Part shown: piece by piece, positions 23,261 through 32,925 of the stretch
Layout of the letters: each line of letters starts with the position of its first letter
Position numbering within the stretch: position 1 is the first letter of the stretch
Source of the DNA: Lachnospiraceae bacterium
Lineage (GTDB): Bacteria > Bacillota > Clostridia > Lachnospirales > Lachnospiraceae
Direction: 5' to 3'
Length of the DNA stretch: 41,346 nucleotides
NCBI GenBank assembly: GCA_021202635.1
Contig: JAJQCQ010000025.1
Location: 1-41,346 of the forward strand
Notes under the pieces: generated by a model
Databases searched by the model: none
What the model saw: only the letters and a program-made list of their open reading frames with translations
What the model was told of the DNA's origin: nothing
Position numbers and translations under genes: made by a program

Positions 23261-24532
23261 CTAAGCCTCATCAATCGCTTTTCCGATATCATGACGATAA
23301 TATTTATTTGCGAAGGAAATCCAGTTCACCGCATCGTAAGCATTCGCCCGGGCAGCCTTTAGGTCAGCACCAGTCGCAGTCACACCCAGTACACGCCCCC
23401 CATTCGTCACGATCTCTCCATCTTTTTGGGCTGTGCCCGCATGGAATACATAATAACCATCCTTTCCGTGGAAAGAATCAAGTCCCTCTATCTTCAGTCC
23501 CTTTTCGTAATGAACCGGATATCCATCCGATGCAAGCACTACACAAACAGCCGCATTGTCCGCAAATTCCAGGTCAACCTGGTCCAGTGTCCCGTCAATA
23601 CAGGCTTCAAAAACTTCTATAATATCAGTTTTCATGCGCGGCAGGACAACCTGCGCCTCCGGATCCCCAAAGCGGGCATTGTACTCAAGCACCTTCGGGC
23701 CATCCGCGGTCAGCATCAGTCCAAAGAAAATGATACCTTTAAACGGGCGGCCTTCTTTCGCCATCGCGTCAACGGTGGGCTGATAAATATGCTTCTGGCA
23801 ATATGCATCGATTTCTTTCGTATAGAATGGACTTGGTGAAAAAGTCCCCATACCGCCGGTGTTCAGACCGGTATCCCCATCTCCTGCACGTTTATGATCC
23901 TGAGCGGAAGTCATTGGTTTAATCGTCTTGCCGTCCACATAAGAAAGCACTGAGACCTCCCGCCCCGTCATAAACTCCTCAATCACCATACAATTCCCGG
24001 CACTGCCAAACTTTTTGTCGAGCATAATTTCCTTCACGCCGGCCTTTGCCTCTTCGAGAGTATTGCAGATCAGCACGCCCTTCCCGAGAGCCAGCCCGTC
24101 CGCCTTCAGAACAATCGGAAGTCTGGCTGTATCCAGATAGTGAAGCGCCGCATCCGCGTCTGTAAAGCTCTCATACGCGGCCGTCGGGATGTCATATTTT
24201 TTCATCAGGTCCTTCGAAAACGCCTTTGACCCTTCCAGGATCGCTGCATTCTTTCGCGGTCCGAAAATACGCAGCCCCTGTTCTTCAAACACATCGACAA
24301 TGCCGCCGACAAGCGGATCGTCCATACCAACCACTGTCAGATCAATCTGCTTTTCCTTTACGAATGCTGCCAGACGATCAAATTCCATCGCACCGATCGC
24401 CACACATTCTGCATATTCCGCAATCCCCGCATTTCCCGGAGCACAGTAAATCTTGTCCACACGCGGACTCTGCGCAACTTTCCACGCAATCGCATGCTCT
24501 CTGCCACCGCTGCCTATGATTAAAACTTTCAT
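23261..24532 (-). CDS. purD: Phosphoribosylamine-glycine ligase
   Basis: A 423-residue ATP-grasp ligase that makes GAR from phosphoribosylamine, glycine and ATP. The N-terminal LIIGSGGREHAIAWK, the ATP-grasp region (VLKADGLALGKGV), GGMGTFSPSPF, and LEYNARFGDPEAQVVL are all present. The length is normal. A ribosome binding site AGGAGG lies seven bases before the ATG. It is the last gene of the pur cluster, 40 bases after purN. Confidence 0.97.
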   Translation of the reverse strand: MKVLIIGSGGREHAIAWKVAQSPRVDKIYCAPGNAGIAEYAECVAIGAMEFDRLAAFVKEKQIDLTVVGMDDPLVGGIVDVFEEQGLRIFGPRKNAAILEGSKAFSKDLMKKYDIPTAAYESFTDADAALHYLDTARLPIVLKADGLALGKGVLICNTLEEAKAGVKEIMLDKKFGSAGNCMVIEEFMTGREVSVLSYVDGKTIKPMTSAQDHKRAGDGDTGLNTGGMGTFSPSPFYTKEIDAYCQKHIYQPTVDAMAKEGRPFKGIIFFGLMLTADGPKVLEYNARFGDPEAQVVLPRMKTDIIEVFEACIDGTLDQVDLEFADNAAVCVVLASDGYPVHYEKGLKIEGLDSFHGKDGYYVFHAGTAQKDGEIVTNGGRVLGVTATGADLKAARANAYDAVNWISFANKYYRHDIGKAIDEA

Positions 24533-24572
24533 TTTTTTCCTCCTGCCTGTATACTTCCATCTGACCTGTGAT

Positions 24573-25199
24573 TTACTCTTCGAAAATCACACGTCTGCCT
24601 TCCACCCGTATTTTCTCATTCGCAATCAGATGAATTGCCTGTGGAAGAATCACCCACTCTGCCTGCTCCATCACTCTGCGCTGCAGCACCTCCGGCGTAT
24701 CTCCCTGCTTCACTTCAACCGCTTTCTGTAAAATAATCGGACCCGTATCCGTACCGCCATCTACAAAATGTACCGTCGCTCCGGTCACCTTCACGCCGCG
24801 CGCAAGCGCCTGTTCATGCACCTTCAACCCATAGTAGCCGGTACCGCAGAACGACGGAATCAGAGCCGGATGAATATTGATGATGCGATTCGGAAAAGCA
24901 TCGACCACACATTGCGGAATGACCACCAGGCAGCCGGCCAGAACCACAAGGTCAGCGCCTGACTCCCGCAAAAGCTTCAGCAGCGCCTGATCAAACAATT
25001 CCGGTTCCGGATATTGCTTTCTGGTAATACACGCTGTCTCAATTCCGGCCTTTCTGGCGCGTTCCAGAGCGAAAGCCTTTGTACTGTTGCTGATGACACG
25101 CACGACTTTGGCGTTGGTAATCCTTCCCGCATCAATCGCGTCAAGAATCGCCTGAAGATTTGTTCCTCCACCGGAAACCATCACTGCGACTTTTAACAT
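24573..25199 (-). CDS. purN: Phosphoribosylglycinamide formyltransferase (folate-dependent)
   Basis: A 208-residue enzyme that transfers a formyl group from 10-formyl-THF to GAR. The catalytic triad N108, H110 ([12 protein letters not shown]) and D151 ([11 protein letters not shown]) is intact, and the phosphate-binding [11 protein letters not shown] is at 9-19. The start overlaps the end of purM by seven bases (ATGTTAA), so translation is coupled. Confidence 0.97.
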   Translation of the reverse strand: MLKVAVMVSGGGTNLQAILDAIDAGRITNAKVVRVISNSTKAFALERARKAGIETACITRKQYPEPELFDQALLKLLRESGADLVVLAGCLVVIPQCVVDAFPNRIINIHPALIPSFCGTGYYGLKVHEQALARGVKVTGATVHFVDGGTDTGPIILQKAVEVKQGDTPEVLQRRVMEQAEWVILPQAIHLIANEKIRVEGRRVIFEE

Positions 25200-26218
25200 A
25201 AGTCTACTCCTTTTTCCCCTGCTTCTGCAATGCCAATCTCATATACCGTCTCACCCGCAGCTGTAATCGCAGCTTTTGCCTTTTCCACATCTGCCGGATC
25301 AACCGCCACCGCCATACCAATGCCCATATTATAGGTATTATACATCATATGTTCTTCTATTTCACCTTTTTTTGCCAGTAAATCAAAAATGGGCGGAATC
25401 GGATAGCTGTCCTTTCTGATCACCGCGCGTATCCCATCCGGAAGCATTCTCGGCACATTCTCGTAGAAACCACCACCAGTGATATGGCTGCACGCCTTTA
25501 CACGAACGCCTGCTTCCTTCACCGCGCGGAGCGCCTTTACATAAATGCGCGTTGGTGTCAGCAGCGTTTCTCCCAGTGTAGCTCCCAGTTCCTCATAATA
25601 TGTGGACAGCGCTTCCTTTTCCATCGGGAACACTTTGCGCACAAGCGAAAAGCCATTGCTGTGAACGCCTGAAGAAGCAATCCCCAGAATCACATCTCCT
25701 GCCTTGAGGTCTGCACCGGTGATGAGATCCTTTTCATCGACCACTCCCACTGCAAATCCAGCCAGATCGTATTCCTCCTCTGGCATCAGACCCGGATGCT
25801 CCGCGGTCTCCCCGCCGATCAGTGCCGCCCCGGACTGTGCACAGCCTTCCGCTACACCACTGACAATCTCTGCGATCTTCTCCGGTATGTTTTTCCCACA
25901 CGCGATGTAATCCAGGAAAAAAAGCGGCTCACCGCCCGCACAGGCGATGTCATTCACACACATCGCGACACAATCGATCCCAATCGTATCATGCTTATCC
26001 ATAAGAAATGCCAGCTTCAGCTTCGTACCGACTCCATCTGTCCCGGAAACCAGCACCGGATTCTCCATCTTTTTGACTGCATCCATGGAAAAAGCGCCGG
26101 AAAAACCGCCGATATTCGTCAGCACCTCCGGGCGCATCGTCTTTTTAATGTGTTCCTTCATAAGCTCTACCGAGCGATATCCTGCCTCAATGTCAACTCC
26201 TGCATTTTTGTAATCCAT
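25193..26218 (-). CDS. purM: Phosphoribosylformylglycinamidine cyclo-ligase (AIR synthetase)
   Basis: A 341-residue ATP-dependent cyclase that forms AIR from FGAM. The conserved [14 protein letters not shown] lies at about 57-70, followed by GGETAEHPG and the glycine-rich [11 protein letters not shown] segment. The protein starts [13 protein letters not shown], as in the family. The gene follows purE by about 70 bases and shares a 7-base overlap with purN. Confidence 0.97.
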   Translation of the reverse strand: MDYKNAGVDIEAGYRSVELMKEHIKKTMRPEVLTNIGGFSGAFSMDAVKKMENPVLVSGTDGVGTKLKLAFLMDKHDTIGIDCVAMCVNDIACAGGEPLFFLDYIACGKNIPEKIAEIVSGVAEGCAQSGAALIGGETAEHPGLMPEEEYDLAGFAVGVVDEKDLITGADLKAGDVILGIASSGVHSNGFSLVRKVFPMEKEALSTYYEELGATLGETLLTPTRIYVKALRAVKEAGVRVKACSHITGGGFYENVPRMLPDGIRAVIRKDSYPIPPIFDLLAKKGEIEEHMMYNTYNMGIGMAVAVDPADVEKAKAAITAAGETVYEIGIAEAGEKGVDLC

Positions 26219-26287
26219 ATCGTCCTCCCATATTGACTGCCTGCATCCATTCCAGATTCGCCTTTTATTTATAATGAAGGATTCTGC

Positions 26288-26797
26288 TCAGCTTTTGGCA
26301 TATCCCTTATATCCGGTTTCCTGTAATTTTGCGTCCTTCGCCTCGACCTGCTCCTTCAGCTCCTGCGCGTAATCCTTTACCTTCTGCAAAAGCTCCGGAT
26401 CAGAGGTTGCCAGAATCTTTGCCGCCAGGATCCCTGCGTTTGCTCCGCCGTTGATCGCTACCGTCGCCACAGGTATCCCTGTGGGCATCTGTACGATCGA
26501 ATAAAGAGAATCTCTGCCGCCAAGTGAAGTCGTATGCATCGGGATGCCAATCACAGGCATTGGAAAAATCGCCGCACACATGCCTGGCAGATGCGCCGCC
26601 ATTCCTGCTCCTGCGATAATCACCCTGAAGCCTTTCTCTTCCGCCGTCTTCGCGTATTTATAAAATACGTCCGGCTCTCTGTGTGCGGAAATAATGGTCA
26701 TTTCATAATCAATGCCAAACTTTTCAAGCATATCCGCTGCCTTGCTCATCACAGGCATATCGGAATCACTGCCCATCACAATACCAACCTTTGCCAT
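26288..26797 (-). CDS. purE: N5-carboxyaminoimidazole ribonucleotide mutase
   Basis: A 169-residue class I PurE that rearranges N5-CAIR to CAIR. GSDSDMPVM is at 9-17 and SAHREPD supplies the catalytic histidine; the GMAAHLPG and GGRDSLYS loops follow. The ATG at 26797 follows AAAGGAGC and gives the usual start; an upstream in-frame ATG adds 12 unsupported residues. purK, purC and purF are not in the window. A near-consensus promoter lies immediately upstream. Confidence 0.95.
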   Translation of the reverse strand: MAKVGIVMGSDSDMPVMSKAADMLEKFGIDYEMTIISAHREPDVFYKYAKTAEEKGFRVIIAGAGMAAHLPGMCAAIFPMPVIGIPMHTTSLGGRDSLYSIVQMPTGIPVATVAINGGANAGILAAKILATSDPELLQKVKDYAQELKEQVEAKDAKLQETGYKGYAKS

Positions 26798-26841
26798 TCT
26801 AATTGCTCCTTTCTGTATACAAACAAACCGCAACCGTTTAG

Positions 26842-26870
26842 ATTCTACCTGCTAAATGGGGGATTGTCAA
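26842..26870 (-). promoter_or_regulatory. Near-consensus promoter of purEMND
   Basis: TTGACA (26870-26865) and TAGAAT (26847-26842) are spaced by 17 bases on the minus strand. No purine riboswitch core was recognised between promoter and purE; the leader is only about 40 bases long. Confidence 0.85.
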
Positions 26871-26906
26871 TCATTTCAGTATTTCCCCGTGCGATTGGAA
26901 TGTTTA

Positions 26907-27902
26907 TCAAATGTTAAAGTTATAGTCATCGGCAATATTCATCGGTGGCTTCCACTTATCTAGCTGACTGTAGACATACGCAAAATCCGGCGTGCCCATA
27001 AGATCATACGGCGTAGCCTGGTAGACATAATAATTCAGCCAGTTCGTATAAAGGTTATTCGCGTGGGAACGCCACATCAAAAGTGGTTTGACGGAAGGAT
27101 CGTCATCCCTGTAATAATTCTTCGGAATTTCAATCGGAAGATTCTTTTCGAGATCGCGGTGGTATTCCCCGTCAAGAGTCACCCGATCGTATTCCGGATG
27201 CCCCATAATAAAGATTCTGCGGCCACCGTCCGCCATCGCAAGAAACATTCCCGCTTCATCGGATTCAGCCAGAATCGTGATCTCCTTCACTTTGCGGATC
27301 TCCTCAATCGGAACCTCTGTATGACGCGAATGCGGTGCCAGAAACATATCATCAAATCCCCGCACGAGAGGGATCTTCCGGTTTTTTACCCGGTGCCAGA
27401 AAAGGCCGAACATTTTTTTGTCCAGAAGCCGTTTCTGAAGACCGTAATAGTGATAGAGAGCCGCCTGGGCCGCCCAGCACAGATAGATGACAGACGTCAC
27501 ATGCATATTCGTCCAATCCATAATTTCCGTCAGTTCCCGCCAGTAATCGACGTCCTCAAATTCCATCATCTCAACAGGGGCTCCTGTTATGATCATACCG
27601 TCAAATCTCTGATTGCGAATTTCAGAAAATTCCACATAAAACTTATTCAAGTGGCTCATGGACGTATTTTTGGATTCATGTGAAGTCACTTTCACAAACG
27701 TTACCTCAACCTGAAGCGGCGTATTTGACAAAGAGCGCAGAAGCTGCAGCTCTGTCTCTTCCTTCAGCGGCATCAGATTCAGAATCGCAATATGAATCGG
27801 ACGGATGTTCTGGTGAAGCGCAAGGCTCTCATCCATCACAAAAATATTCTCCCGCTCCAGAATTTCCTTTGCCGGGAGCTCCTTCTGTACCTTAATCGGC
27901 AT
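26907..27902 (-). CDS. metA: Homoserine O-acyltransferase (MetA), predicted acetyl-CoA type
   Basis: A 331-residue glutamine-amidotransferase-fold enzyme that acylates L-homoserine for methionine synthesis. The catalytic C142 lies in VIYLCWAAQAALY, with H235 and E237 in IMGHPEYDR. Position 111 is glutamate (TGAPVEMMEF). In characterised members E111 selects acetyl-CoA, while glycine, as in E. coli, allows succinyl-CoA. The product is thus predicted to be O-acetylhomoserine despite the frequent name succinyltransferase. It lies 30 bases downstream of ligA with no terminator between. No SAM riboswitch or T-box precedes it. Confidence 0.94.
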   Translation of the reverse strand: MPIKVQKELPAKEILERENIFVMDESLALHQNIRPIHIAILNLMPLKEETELQLLRSLSNTPLQVEVTFVKVTSHESKNTSMSHLNKFYVEFSEIRNQRFDGMIITGAPVEMMEFEDVDYWRELTEIMDWTNMHVTSVIYLCWAAQAALYHYYGLQKRLLDKKMFGLFWHRVKNRKIPLVRGFDDMFLAPHSRHTEVPIEEIRKVKEITILAESDEAGMFLAMADGGRRIFIMGHPEYDRVTLDGEYHRDLEKNLPIEIPKNYYRDDDPSVKPLLMWRSHANNLYTNWLNYYVYQATPYDLMGTPDFAYVYSQLDKWKPPMNIADDYNFNI

Positions 27903-27932
27903 CTGTCGACCCCTCCTTATTTCTGTCCTGTC

Positions 27933-29927
27933 TTAATCATTTGCCAGGTTTTCCCCACACATCCCCAGAAAATCCGCCTCTGAAAGGATCGGAATACCCA
28001 GCTCTTTCGCCTTTTTATTCTTCGTCGAGGCGGAGGCCGTATCATTATTAATCAGGTAATCCGTCTTTCCGGTAACGCTCCCTGTCACCTTCCCACCCCG
28101 CTCTTCAATAAATACTTTCAGCTCATTGCGGTTCGCAAACTGCTCTACACTGCCGGTAATCACAAAGGTTTTGCCGGAGAGTCTCTGTTGTTCGCTCCCG
28201 GATGAAAGATCCGGTTTTTCCACCTCAAGCTCCGGCAGGAGCTGATCCAATGTCTGCTGATTATCCGGATCCTTAAAATAATCCACCACGGAGGCCGCAA
28301 TCACCTCGCCAAGTCCCTCAATTTCTGCGAAACGTTCTGCCGAAGCGGAACGGATCTGATCAAGCTCATACGCAAAAGAATGGCAGATCAGCTTTGCGTT
28401 CGCCACGCCAATGTTTGGAATGCCCAGTCCGCAGATCAGCCGCGGCAGCGTCGTTTTCCTGGCCCGTTCCGTACTCTGAAGCAGATTGGCAAAAGATTTT
28501 TCTCCGAAGCCCTCCATCTGGACGATCGCGTCCCGATGCTCCGCCAGGTGAAAAACATCCGCAAAGGTATGAATAAAGCCATGCCCGATCAGCTTTTCCA
28601 GAGTCGCCTCCGAAAGCCCTTCTATATTTAAAGCCTCGCGGCTGACAAACAGTGTGAAGGATTTTATTTTCTTCGCACTGCATTTTTCATTGGTACAGTA
28701 CAGCGTTTCAACGGTGTCCGCTTCCCGCATCGAGGCAGACCTGATTTCCGTTGCACCTCCACAGGCGGGACAGAACTTCGGTATCTCTACATTGTCGCTT
28801 TTTGTCAGATTTTCCGCAATTTGCGGAATGATCATATTCGCCTTATAGACCAGAATCCGGTCTCCAATCCCAAGCTTCAGAGATCTTAAAATACTGATAT
28901 TGTGAACGCTTGCCCGGCTGACTGTACTGCCTTCCAGCTCCACCGGTTCGAAAATCGCAACCGGATTGATCAGACCAGTGCGCGACGGGCTCCACTCGAT
29001 TGCCTGAAGATGCGTCTCCATCGTTTCATCTTTCCATTTAAACGCAATCGAGTCACGTGGAAATTTCGCCGTACGCCCTAATGAACGTCCATAGGCAATA
29101 TCATCATAAAGCGCCACAAGCCCGTCCGAAGGCACCTCATAATGCTGTATTTTTTCCGCAAACCACTGCACCGTCTCCGGAACCTGCGCCGCAGTCACCT
29201 TCTTATACTCTACTGTTTCAAATCCCTGACTTTTCAGCCAGTTCAGCTGTTCGCCTCTGGAGTTGTGGAATTCAACCCCCTCTGCCTTTACGAGTGCAAA
29301 CGCATAAAAACGAACATGGCGCCTGGCTGTAATCTCATTGTTCAGCTGACGTACAGAGCCGCTGCACAGATTCCGCGGATTTTTATAGCGGGCATCCACA
29401 TCCTCAATCTCCTCGTTAATCCTTTGAAAGTCCTGGTAGGTGATAATCGCTTCTCCACGCAGCACCAGTTCCCCCTGATAAGGGATTCGGAGGGGGATAT
29501 TCCGGAATACTCTCGCGTTATTTGTAATCACCTCTCCGACCTCACCATTTCCACGGGTAACAGCCTTCGCCAGAATCCCCTCCTGATAAGTCAATACCAC
29601 AGTCAGGCCATCCAGCTTCCAGGAAAGCAATATCTCATGGTCACCCGCAAACTCTGCCAGAGCCCCGGGGGACTTCGTTTTATCCAGAGAAAGCATCGGT
29701 GCCCCATGCCGTTCCTTTGGCAGGGCATCCAGCGCCTCAAATCCGACGGATACCGTTGGGCTGCCTGCAAGTACAGTACCAGTCTCTCTTTCCAGCTGAA
29801 CCAGCTCATCATACAGACGATCATATTCGAGGTTACTCATAATCTCATCATCTGACTGATAATATGCTCTCGACGCCTCTGTCAGCAAGGCGGAAAGCTC
29901 CTTCATCCGTTCCAGCTTCTGATTCAT
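27933..29927 (-). CDS. ligA: NAD-dependent DNA ligase
   Basis: A 664-residue ligase that seals nicks in replication and repair. The domains in order are Ia (about 1-70), the adenylation domain with K104 in LLSWKLDGLTV, the OB fold, the zinc finger (CPACG and CTNEKCSAKKI), the HhH region, and a C-terminal BRCT domain (FVITGSVEQFANRNELK, about 590-660). The length is normal. The start overlaps the pseudouridine synthase stop by four bases (ATGA). pcrA, which commonly neighbours ligA elsewhere, is absent here. Confidence 0.97.
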   Translation of the reverse strand: MNQKLERMKELSALLTEASRAYYQSDDEIMSNLEYDRLYDELVQLERETGTVLAGSPTVSVGFEALDALPKERHGAPMLSLDKTKSPGALAEFAGDHEILLSWKLDGLTVVLTYQEGILAKAVTRGNGEVGEVITNNARVFRNIPLRIPYQGELVLRGEAIITYQDFQRINEEIEDVDARYKNPRNLCSGSVRQLNNEITARRHVRFYAFALVKAEGVEFHNSRGEQLNWLKSQGFETVEYKKVTAAQVPETVQWFAEKIQHYEVPSDGLVALYDDIAYGRSLGRTAKFPRDSIAFKWKDETMETHLQAIEWSPSRTGLINPVAIFEPVELEGSTVSRASVHNISILRSLKLGIGDRILVYKANMIIPQIAENLTKSDNVEIPKFCPACGGATEIRSASMREADTVETLYCTNEKCSAKKIKSFTLFVSREALNIEGLSEATLEKLIGHGFIHTFADVFHLAEHRDAIVQMEGFGEKSFANLLQSTERARKTTLPRLICGLGIPNIGVANAKLICHSFAYELDQIRSASAERFAEIEGLGEVIAASVVDYFKDPDNQQTLDQLLPELEVEKPDLSSGSEQQRLSGKTFVITGSVEQFANRNELKVFIEERGGKVTGSVTGKTDYLINNDTASASTKNKKAKELGIPILSEADFLGMCGENLAND

Positions 29928-30694
29928 GTCTTTTTCCCTCTCATTCCAGGATTTTCCGAACCGCGAAGCAGCACGTTAAGCCGCGCATACTCACTCCGGC
30001 TGACCTGCCGGAATTCGCCGGGTTTCAAATCTCCCAATTCAATATTCATTACCCGCACCCGCACCAGCTTCGTTACCTGATAGCCAAGTGCCGTACACAT
30101 ACGGCGAATCTGCCGGTTCAATCCCTGCGTCAGAATAATCCGAAAGCGGTTCTTCCCTGCCAGAGACACCTGGCACGGACGGGTCGTCACATGCAGTTCT
30201 TCCAGATATACACCCTGTGAAAGTGCTTCCAGAAAGTCCGGACGTATTTCCCGATTCACCGTCACCACGTACTCCTTTTCGTGGTAATTCCCGGCACGCA
30301 TAATTTTATTCAGAATATCTCCGTAGTTTGTCAGCAAAAGAAGGCCTTCTGAATCTTTATCCAGCCTGCCGATGGAGAAAACCCGTTTCGGATAATTCAG
30401 GACATCATAAATCGTCCTGTCTCCCCAGCGCCTGTCCGTCGTACAGACCACTCCCGCGGGTTTGTTCATGGCAAGCAAAATCAGCTCCCGCTCTGGCGTG
30501 ACCCCTTTTCCATCTACCGCAACCTTCTGCCTGTGGGATATTTGCTGTCCCAGCAGAGCCTTCTGCCCATCCACAGATACGCGGCCGGCTTCAATCAGAC
30601 GATCCGCCTCACGCCTTGAACAGAAACCGGCATCGCTCAGATATTTATTCAGGCGGATAAATTCCCCGCTGTTTTTTTTCATTCCTTCCCGCAT
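29924..30694 (-). CDS. rRNA pseudouridine synthase, RsuA/RluB/RluF family
   Basis: A 256-residue enzyme. An S4 RNA-binding domain covers about 13-60 (IRLNKYLSDAGFCSRREADRL is its core), followed by the catalytic domain with D112 in GRLDKDSEGLLL and GLNRQIRRMC further on. The tight GRLDKDSEG and family length favour RluF-like 23S rRNA modification, but RluB or RsuA activity cannot be excluded. The ATG at 30694 has AGGGTG at eight bases; the longer frame to 30736 is not supported. A 4-base overlap couples it to ligA. Confidence 0.88.
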   Translation of the reverse strand: MREGMKKNSGEFIRLNKYLSDAGFCSRREADRLIEAGRVSVDGQKALLGQQISHRQKVAVDGKGVTPERELILLAMNKPAGVVCTTDRRWGDRTIYDVLNYPKRVFSIGRLDKDSEGLLLLTNYGDILNKIMRAGNYHEKEYVVTVNREIRPDFLEALSQGVYLEELHVTTRPCQVSLAGKNRFRIILTQGLNRQIRRMCTALGYQVTKLVRVRVMNIELGDLKPGEFRQVSRSEYARLNVLLRGSENPGMRGKKT

Positions 30695-30780
30695 ATGCTT
30701 ACACCCTATCCTGTATTCAGCAGCGCCATACATCATTCAGACGCTGAAGTCTACTATATCACATCAGAACTTTTCAGACA

Positions 30781-30820
30781 AGAAAAAGAAAAGGGAGCAA
30801 TGAAATTCTTCATCACTCCC
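30781..30820 (-). terminator. Terminator after the SH3 membrane protein gene
   Basis: On the minus strand GGGAGTGATG (30820-30811) pairs with CATTGCTCCC (30802-30793), with two G-T wobbles, followed by TTTTCTTTTTC. It separates the SH3 protein gene from the downstream pseudouridine synthase gene. Confidence 0.8.
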
Positions 30821-30840
30821 ATGCATCATTCGCTGCCGCT

Positions 30841-31797
30841 TCAGCCTACCGCTGAAAGGTACTCTGTCATCACATAGCCTTCTACCGTGCTTCCGGTTGA
30901 ATCAATGTAGGAAATTCTTGACCATCCACTGTCCAGATTCTCCAATACCTCCACCTGCGATCCCGCTACCAGAGAACTGAGCTTCTCGCTGTCCGCGGAC
31001 GCTTCGCTGCGGACATTTACACCAGTACTCGCTCCAATCTGCATCGTTCCAAGCGTCCCATCCGAGCTGGTATCCGAAGAACTGTCATCCGAATCATCAT
31101 CCGAACTGCTCGTTGTCGTGCGGGATTCAATATACTGCGCCAGATCCTCATCCGCTTCACATCTTTCAGTCAGCGTCTCACTGACATCCGCAATCAATGC
31201 CTGCACATCCGAATCCTTCTGCCGTTCCTGTACATAGGCCGTAATCTCGGAGGTATAATCGCTGGTCTGCACCACCAGAAGGGTACCATCCGAATCCGGC
31301 TGCACATACATCTCTCGCAGAGTCGGCGCCTGTGTCTCAATACCGGTCAGCTTCAGCTCCATATAAACATATACCACATAGGATCCTTCCGTCAGCCCCG
31401 ACTTGGAATAAGTCATAATATCATTATAAGACTCCACTGCGGTATCCATCGCCTCCACCGTCGCGCGCGCACTTTCGTCAAAGGTCTTCCCACACAAGGT
31501 CTCCAGCGTATCGAAATCCTGGTCGCCGATCGCCATCCAATAGGAAGTGGCAAGCTCCAGCAGATCCTCCTGATCCCTGACAAGCGCTTCCTCCGTATCA
31601 TCCGCCGCTGTCTCCTCTTCGGTCTGGGCGTCGGTCTGCTGCTCCACATTTTTCTGAGAACTGTTCGACGAAGATGTGCCGATGTGTGTTACCAGGCGCA
31701 CCGCAAAGACAGCAATAATAATCAGTAAAAGAATCACCAGTCCCAAAAGAATATAGCGAAGATTGTCTGATATCCACTCTCTGATGTCATCTAACAT
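30841..31797 (-). CDS. Membrane-anchored protein with C-terminal SH3b domain
   Basis: A 318-residue type II membrane protein. A short cytoplasmic N-terminus (MLDDIREWISDN) is followed by a membrane span at 14-36, a Thr/Glu-rich linker, and a folded region of about 80-225 that resembles NTF2-like or DUF-type extracellular domains. A serine/aspartate-rich spacer precedes a bacterial SH3 domain at about 255-318 (GVNVRSEASADSEKL), the type that binds peptidoglycan. A cell-wall-associated role is likely; no catalytic motif is visible. The ATG at 31797 has GGAGGAG at good spacing; the upstream 31-codon extension is unsupported. Confidence 0.82.
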   Translation of the reverse strand: MLDDIREWISDNLRYILLGLVILLLIIIAVFAVRLVTHIGTSSSNSSQKNVEQQTDAQTEEETAADDTEEALVRDQEDLLELATSYWMAIGDQDFDTLETLCGKTFDESARATVEAMDTAVESYNDIMTYSKSGLTEGSYVVYVYMELKLTGIETQAPTLREMYVQPDSDGTLLVVQTSDYTSEITAYVQERQKDSDVQALIADVSETLTERCEADEDLAQYIESRTTTSSSDDDSDDSSSDTSSDGTLGTMQIGASTGVNVRSEASADSEKLSSLVAGSQVEVLENLDSGWSRISYIDSTGSTVEGYVMTEYLSAVG

Positions 31798-31952
31798 AGA
31801 TTTCTGCTCCTCCCTGTTTCCGTGTACTGTCACGTTCCTCTTCTGTATATACACGATCACTTTATTTCCGGATTTTATCCGATCTTGCATGCAACAATTC
31901 TAAAAAAAAGAAAAACCTGCTTCTCTCATTCAATTTTCAGAATAATAGCACA

Positions 31953-31971
31953 TAAACTATATGTTAGTTTA
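31953..31971. promoter_or_regulatory. Inverted repeat in the SH3/efp divergent region
   Basis: TAAACTA-TATGT-TAGTTTA is a perfect 7-bp inverted repeat in the 311-base gap between the two divergent genes. It could be an operator. The rest of the gap holds the efp promoter and AT-rich sequence, with no gene. Confidence 0.3.
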
Positions 31972-32037
31972 GCATATTTACTGAAATATGTAAACACTAT
32001 TTTCTTAAGAGAATCTAAATTTTACATGAGAAAACAG

Positions 32038-32066
32038 TTGAAAAATATGGGCGAATAAGGTAGAAT
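32038..32066 (+). promoter_or_regulatory. Sigma-A promoter of efp
   Basis: TTGAAA (32038-32043), 17 bases, TAGAAT (32061-32066). This has the same hexamers and spacing as the gap promoter. Confidence 0.82.
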
Positions 32067-32108
32067 ACAAAAGATCATGCGATACAATATATGGAGGAGA
32101 ACGAAAAA

Positions 32109-32666
32109 ATGATTGTTGCAGGTGATTTCAGAAATGGCATTACAATTGAGATGGACGGCAGTATTTACCAGATTATCGAGTTTCAGCATGTGAAACCGGG
32201 CAAAGGTGCCGCATTTGTCAGAACCAAATTAAAAAATATTATCAGCGGCGGTGTGGTAGAGAAGTCTTTCCGTCCGACCGAGAAGTTCCCTACAGCCCGT
32301 ATTGACCGCGTAGAGATGCAGTACCTCTACTCAGACGGAGATCTTTATTATTTCATGAACACAGAGACCTACGACCAGATCGGTTTAAACAGTGAAGCGA
32401 TCGGGGATTCTCTGAAGTTTGTCAAAGAAAATGAGATGGTAAAGGTTTGCTCTCACAATGGCAACGTATTTGCCGTGGAGCCGCCTCTCTTCGTAGAGCT
32501 TGAAGTGACCGAGACAGAGCCGGGCCTGAAGGGAGATACCGCAACAGGCGCTTCCAAGCCGGCGACTGTTGAGACGGGAGCGATCGTCTATGTTCCGCTG
32601 TTTGTCAACACAGGGGACAGGCTCAAGATTGACACACGTACAGGTGAATATCTCTCCCGTGTGTGA
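32109..32666 (+). CDS. efp: Elongation factor P
   Basis: A 185-residue translation factor that relieves ribosome stalling at polyproline stretches. It has three beta-barrel domains. The tip lysine that is modified in other species is K32 in [12 protein letters not shown]. The ATG at 32109 follows GGAGGAG; an upstream in-frame ATG overlaps that ribosome binding site and is not the likely start. No modification enzyme (YmfI, EpmA or EarP type) and no pepP-type peptidase are present nearby. Confidence 0.97.
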   Translation: MIVAGDFRNGITIEMDGSIYQIIEFQHVKPGKGAAFVRTKLKNIISGGVVEKSFRPTEKFPTARIDRVEMQYLYSDGDLYYFMNTETYDQIGLNSEAIGDSLKFVKENEMVKVCSHNGNVFAVEPPLFVELEVTETEPGLKGDTATGASKPATVETGAIVYVPLFVNTGDRLKIDTRTGEYLSRV

Positions 32667-32740
32667 TCTGTTTTTAAGGAGCAGTCCGGATTCTGCACCG
32701 CTTTCGACGCATCGTTTATAACATAGTTCATAAGAAACGG

Positions 32741-32783
32741 AAACATCGTATGGAATCAGCTGGATGCCATACGATGTTTTTTT
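32741..32783 (+). terminator. Rho-independent terminator of efp
   Basis: AAACATCGTATGG (32741-32753) pairs with CCATACGATGTTT (32767-32779), followed by a run of T to 32783. Confidence 0.93.
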
Positions 32784-32850
32784 GTAGCAGTTACCATAAT
32801 TGTATTATTTCACATCATTTTATTTTATTAAATTAATTTCGAAATTATAC

Positions 32851-32879
32851 TTGATTTGTGTGACTTTACATGCTATAAT
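32851..32879 (+). promoter_or_regulatory. Sigma-A promoter of the DUF5688 gene
   Basis: TTGATT (32851-32856) and TATAAT (32874-32879) with a 17-base spacer, about 46 bases upstream of the TTG start. Confidence 0.75.
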
Positions 32880-32925
32880 CTGCGCTGTAGCAATTAACAT
32901 TCAGCAACAGGAAAGGTGGTAATCA

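Noticed and set aside
26798-26841. Purine riboswitch before purE
   Set aside because: The leader is only about 40 bases long and lacks the conserved loops.
27903-27932. SAM riboswitch or T-box before metA
   Set aside because: Only 30 bases separate ligA from metA.
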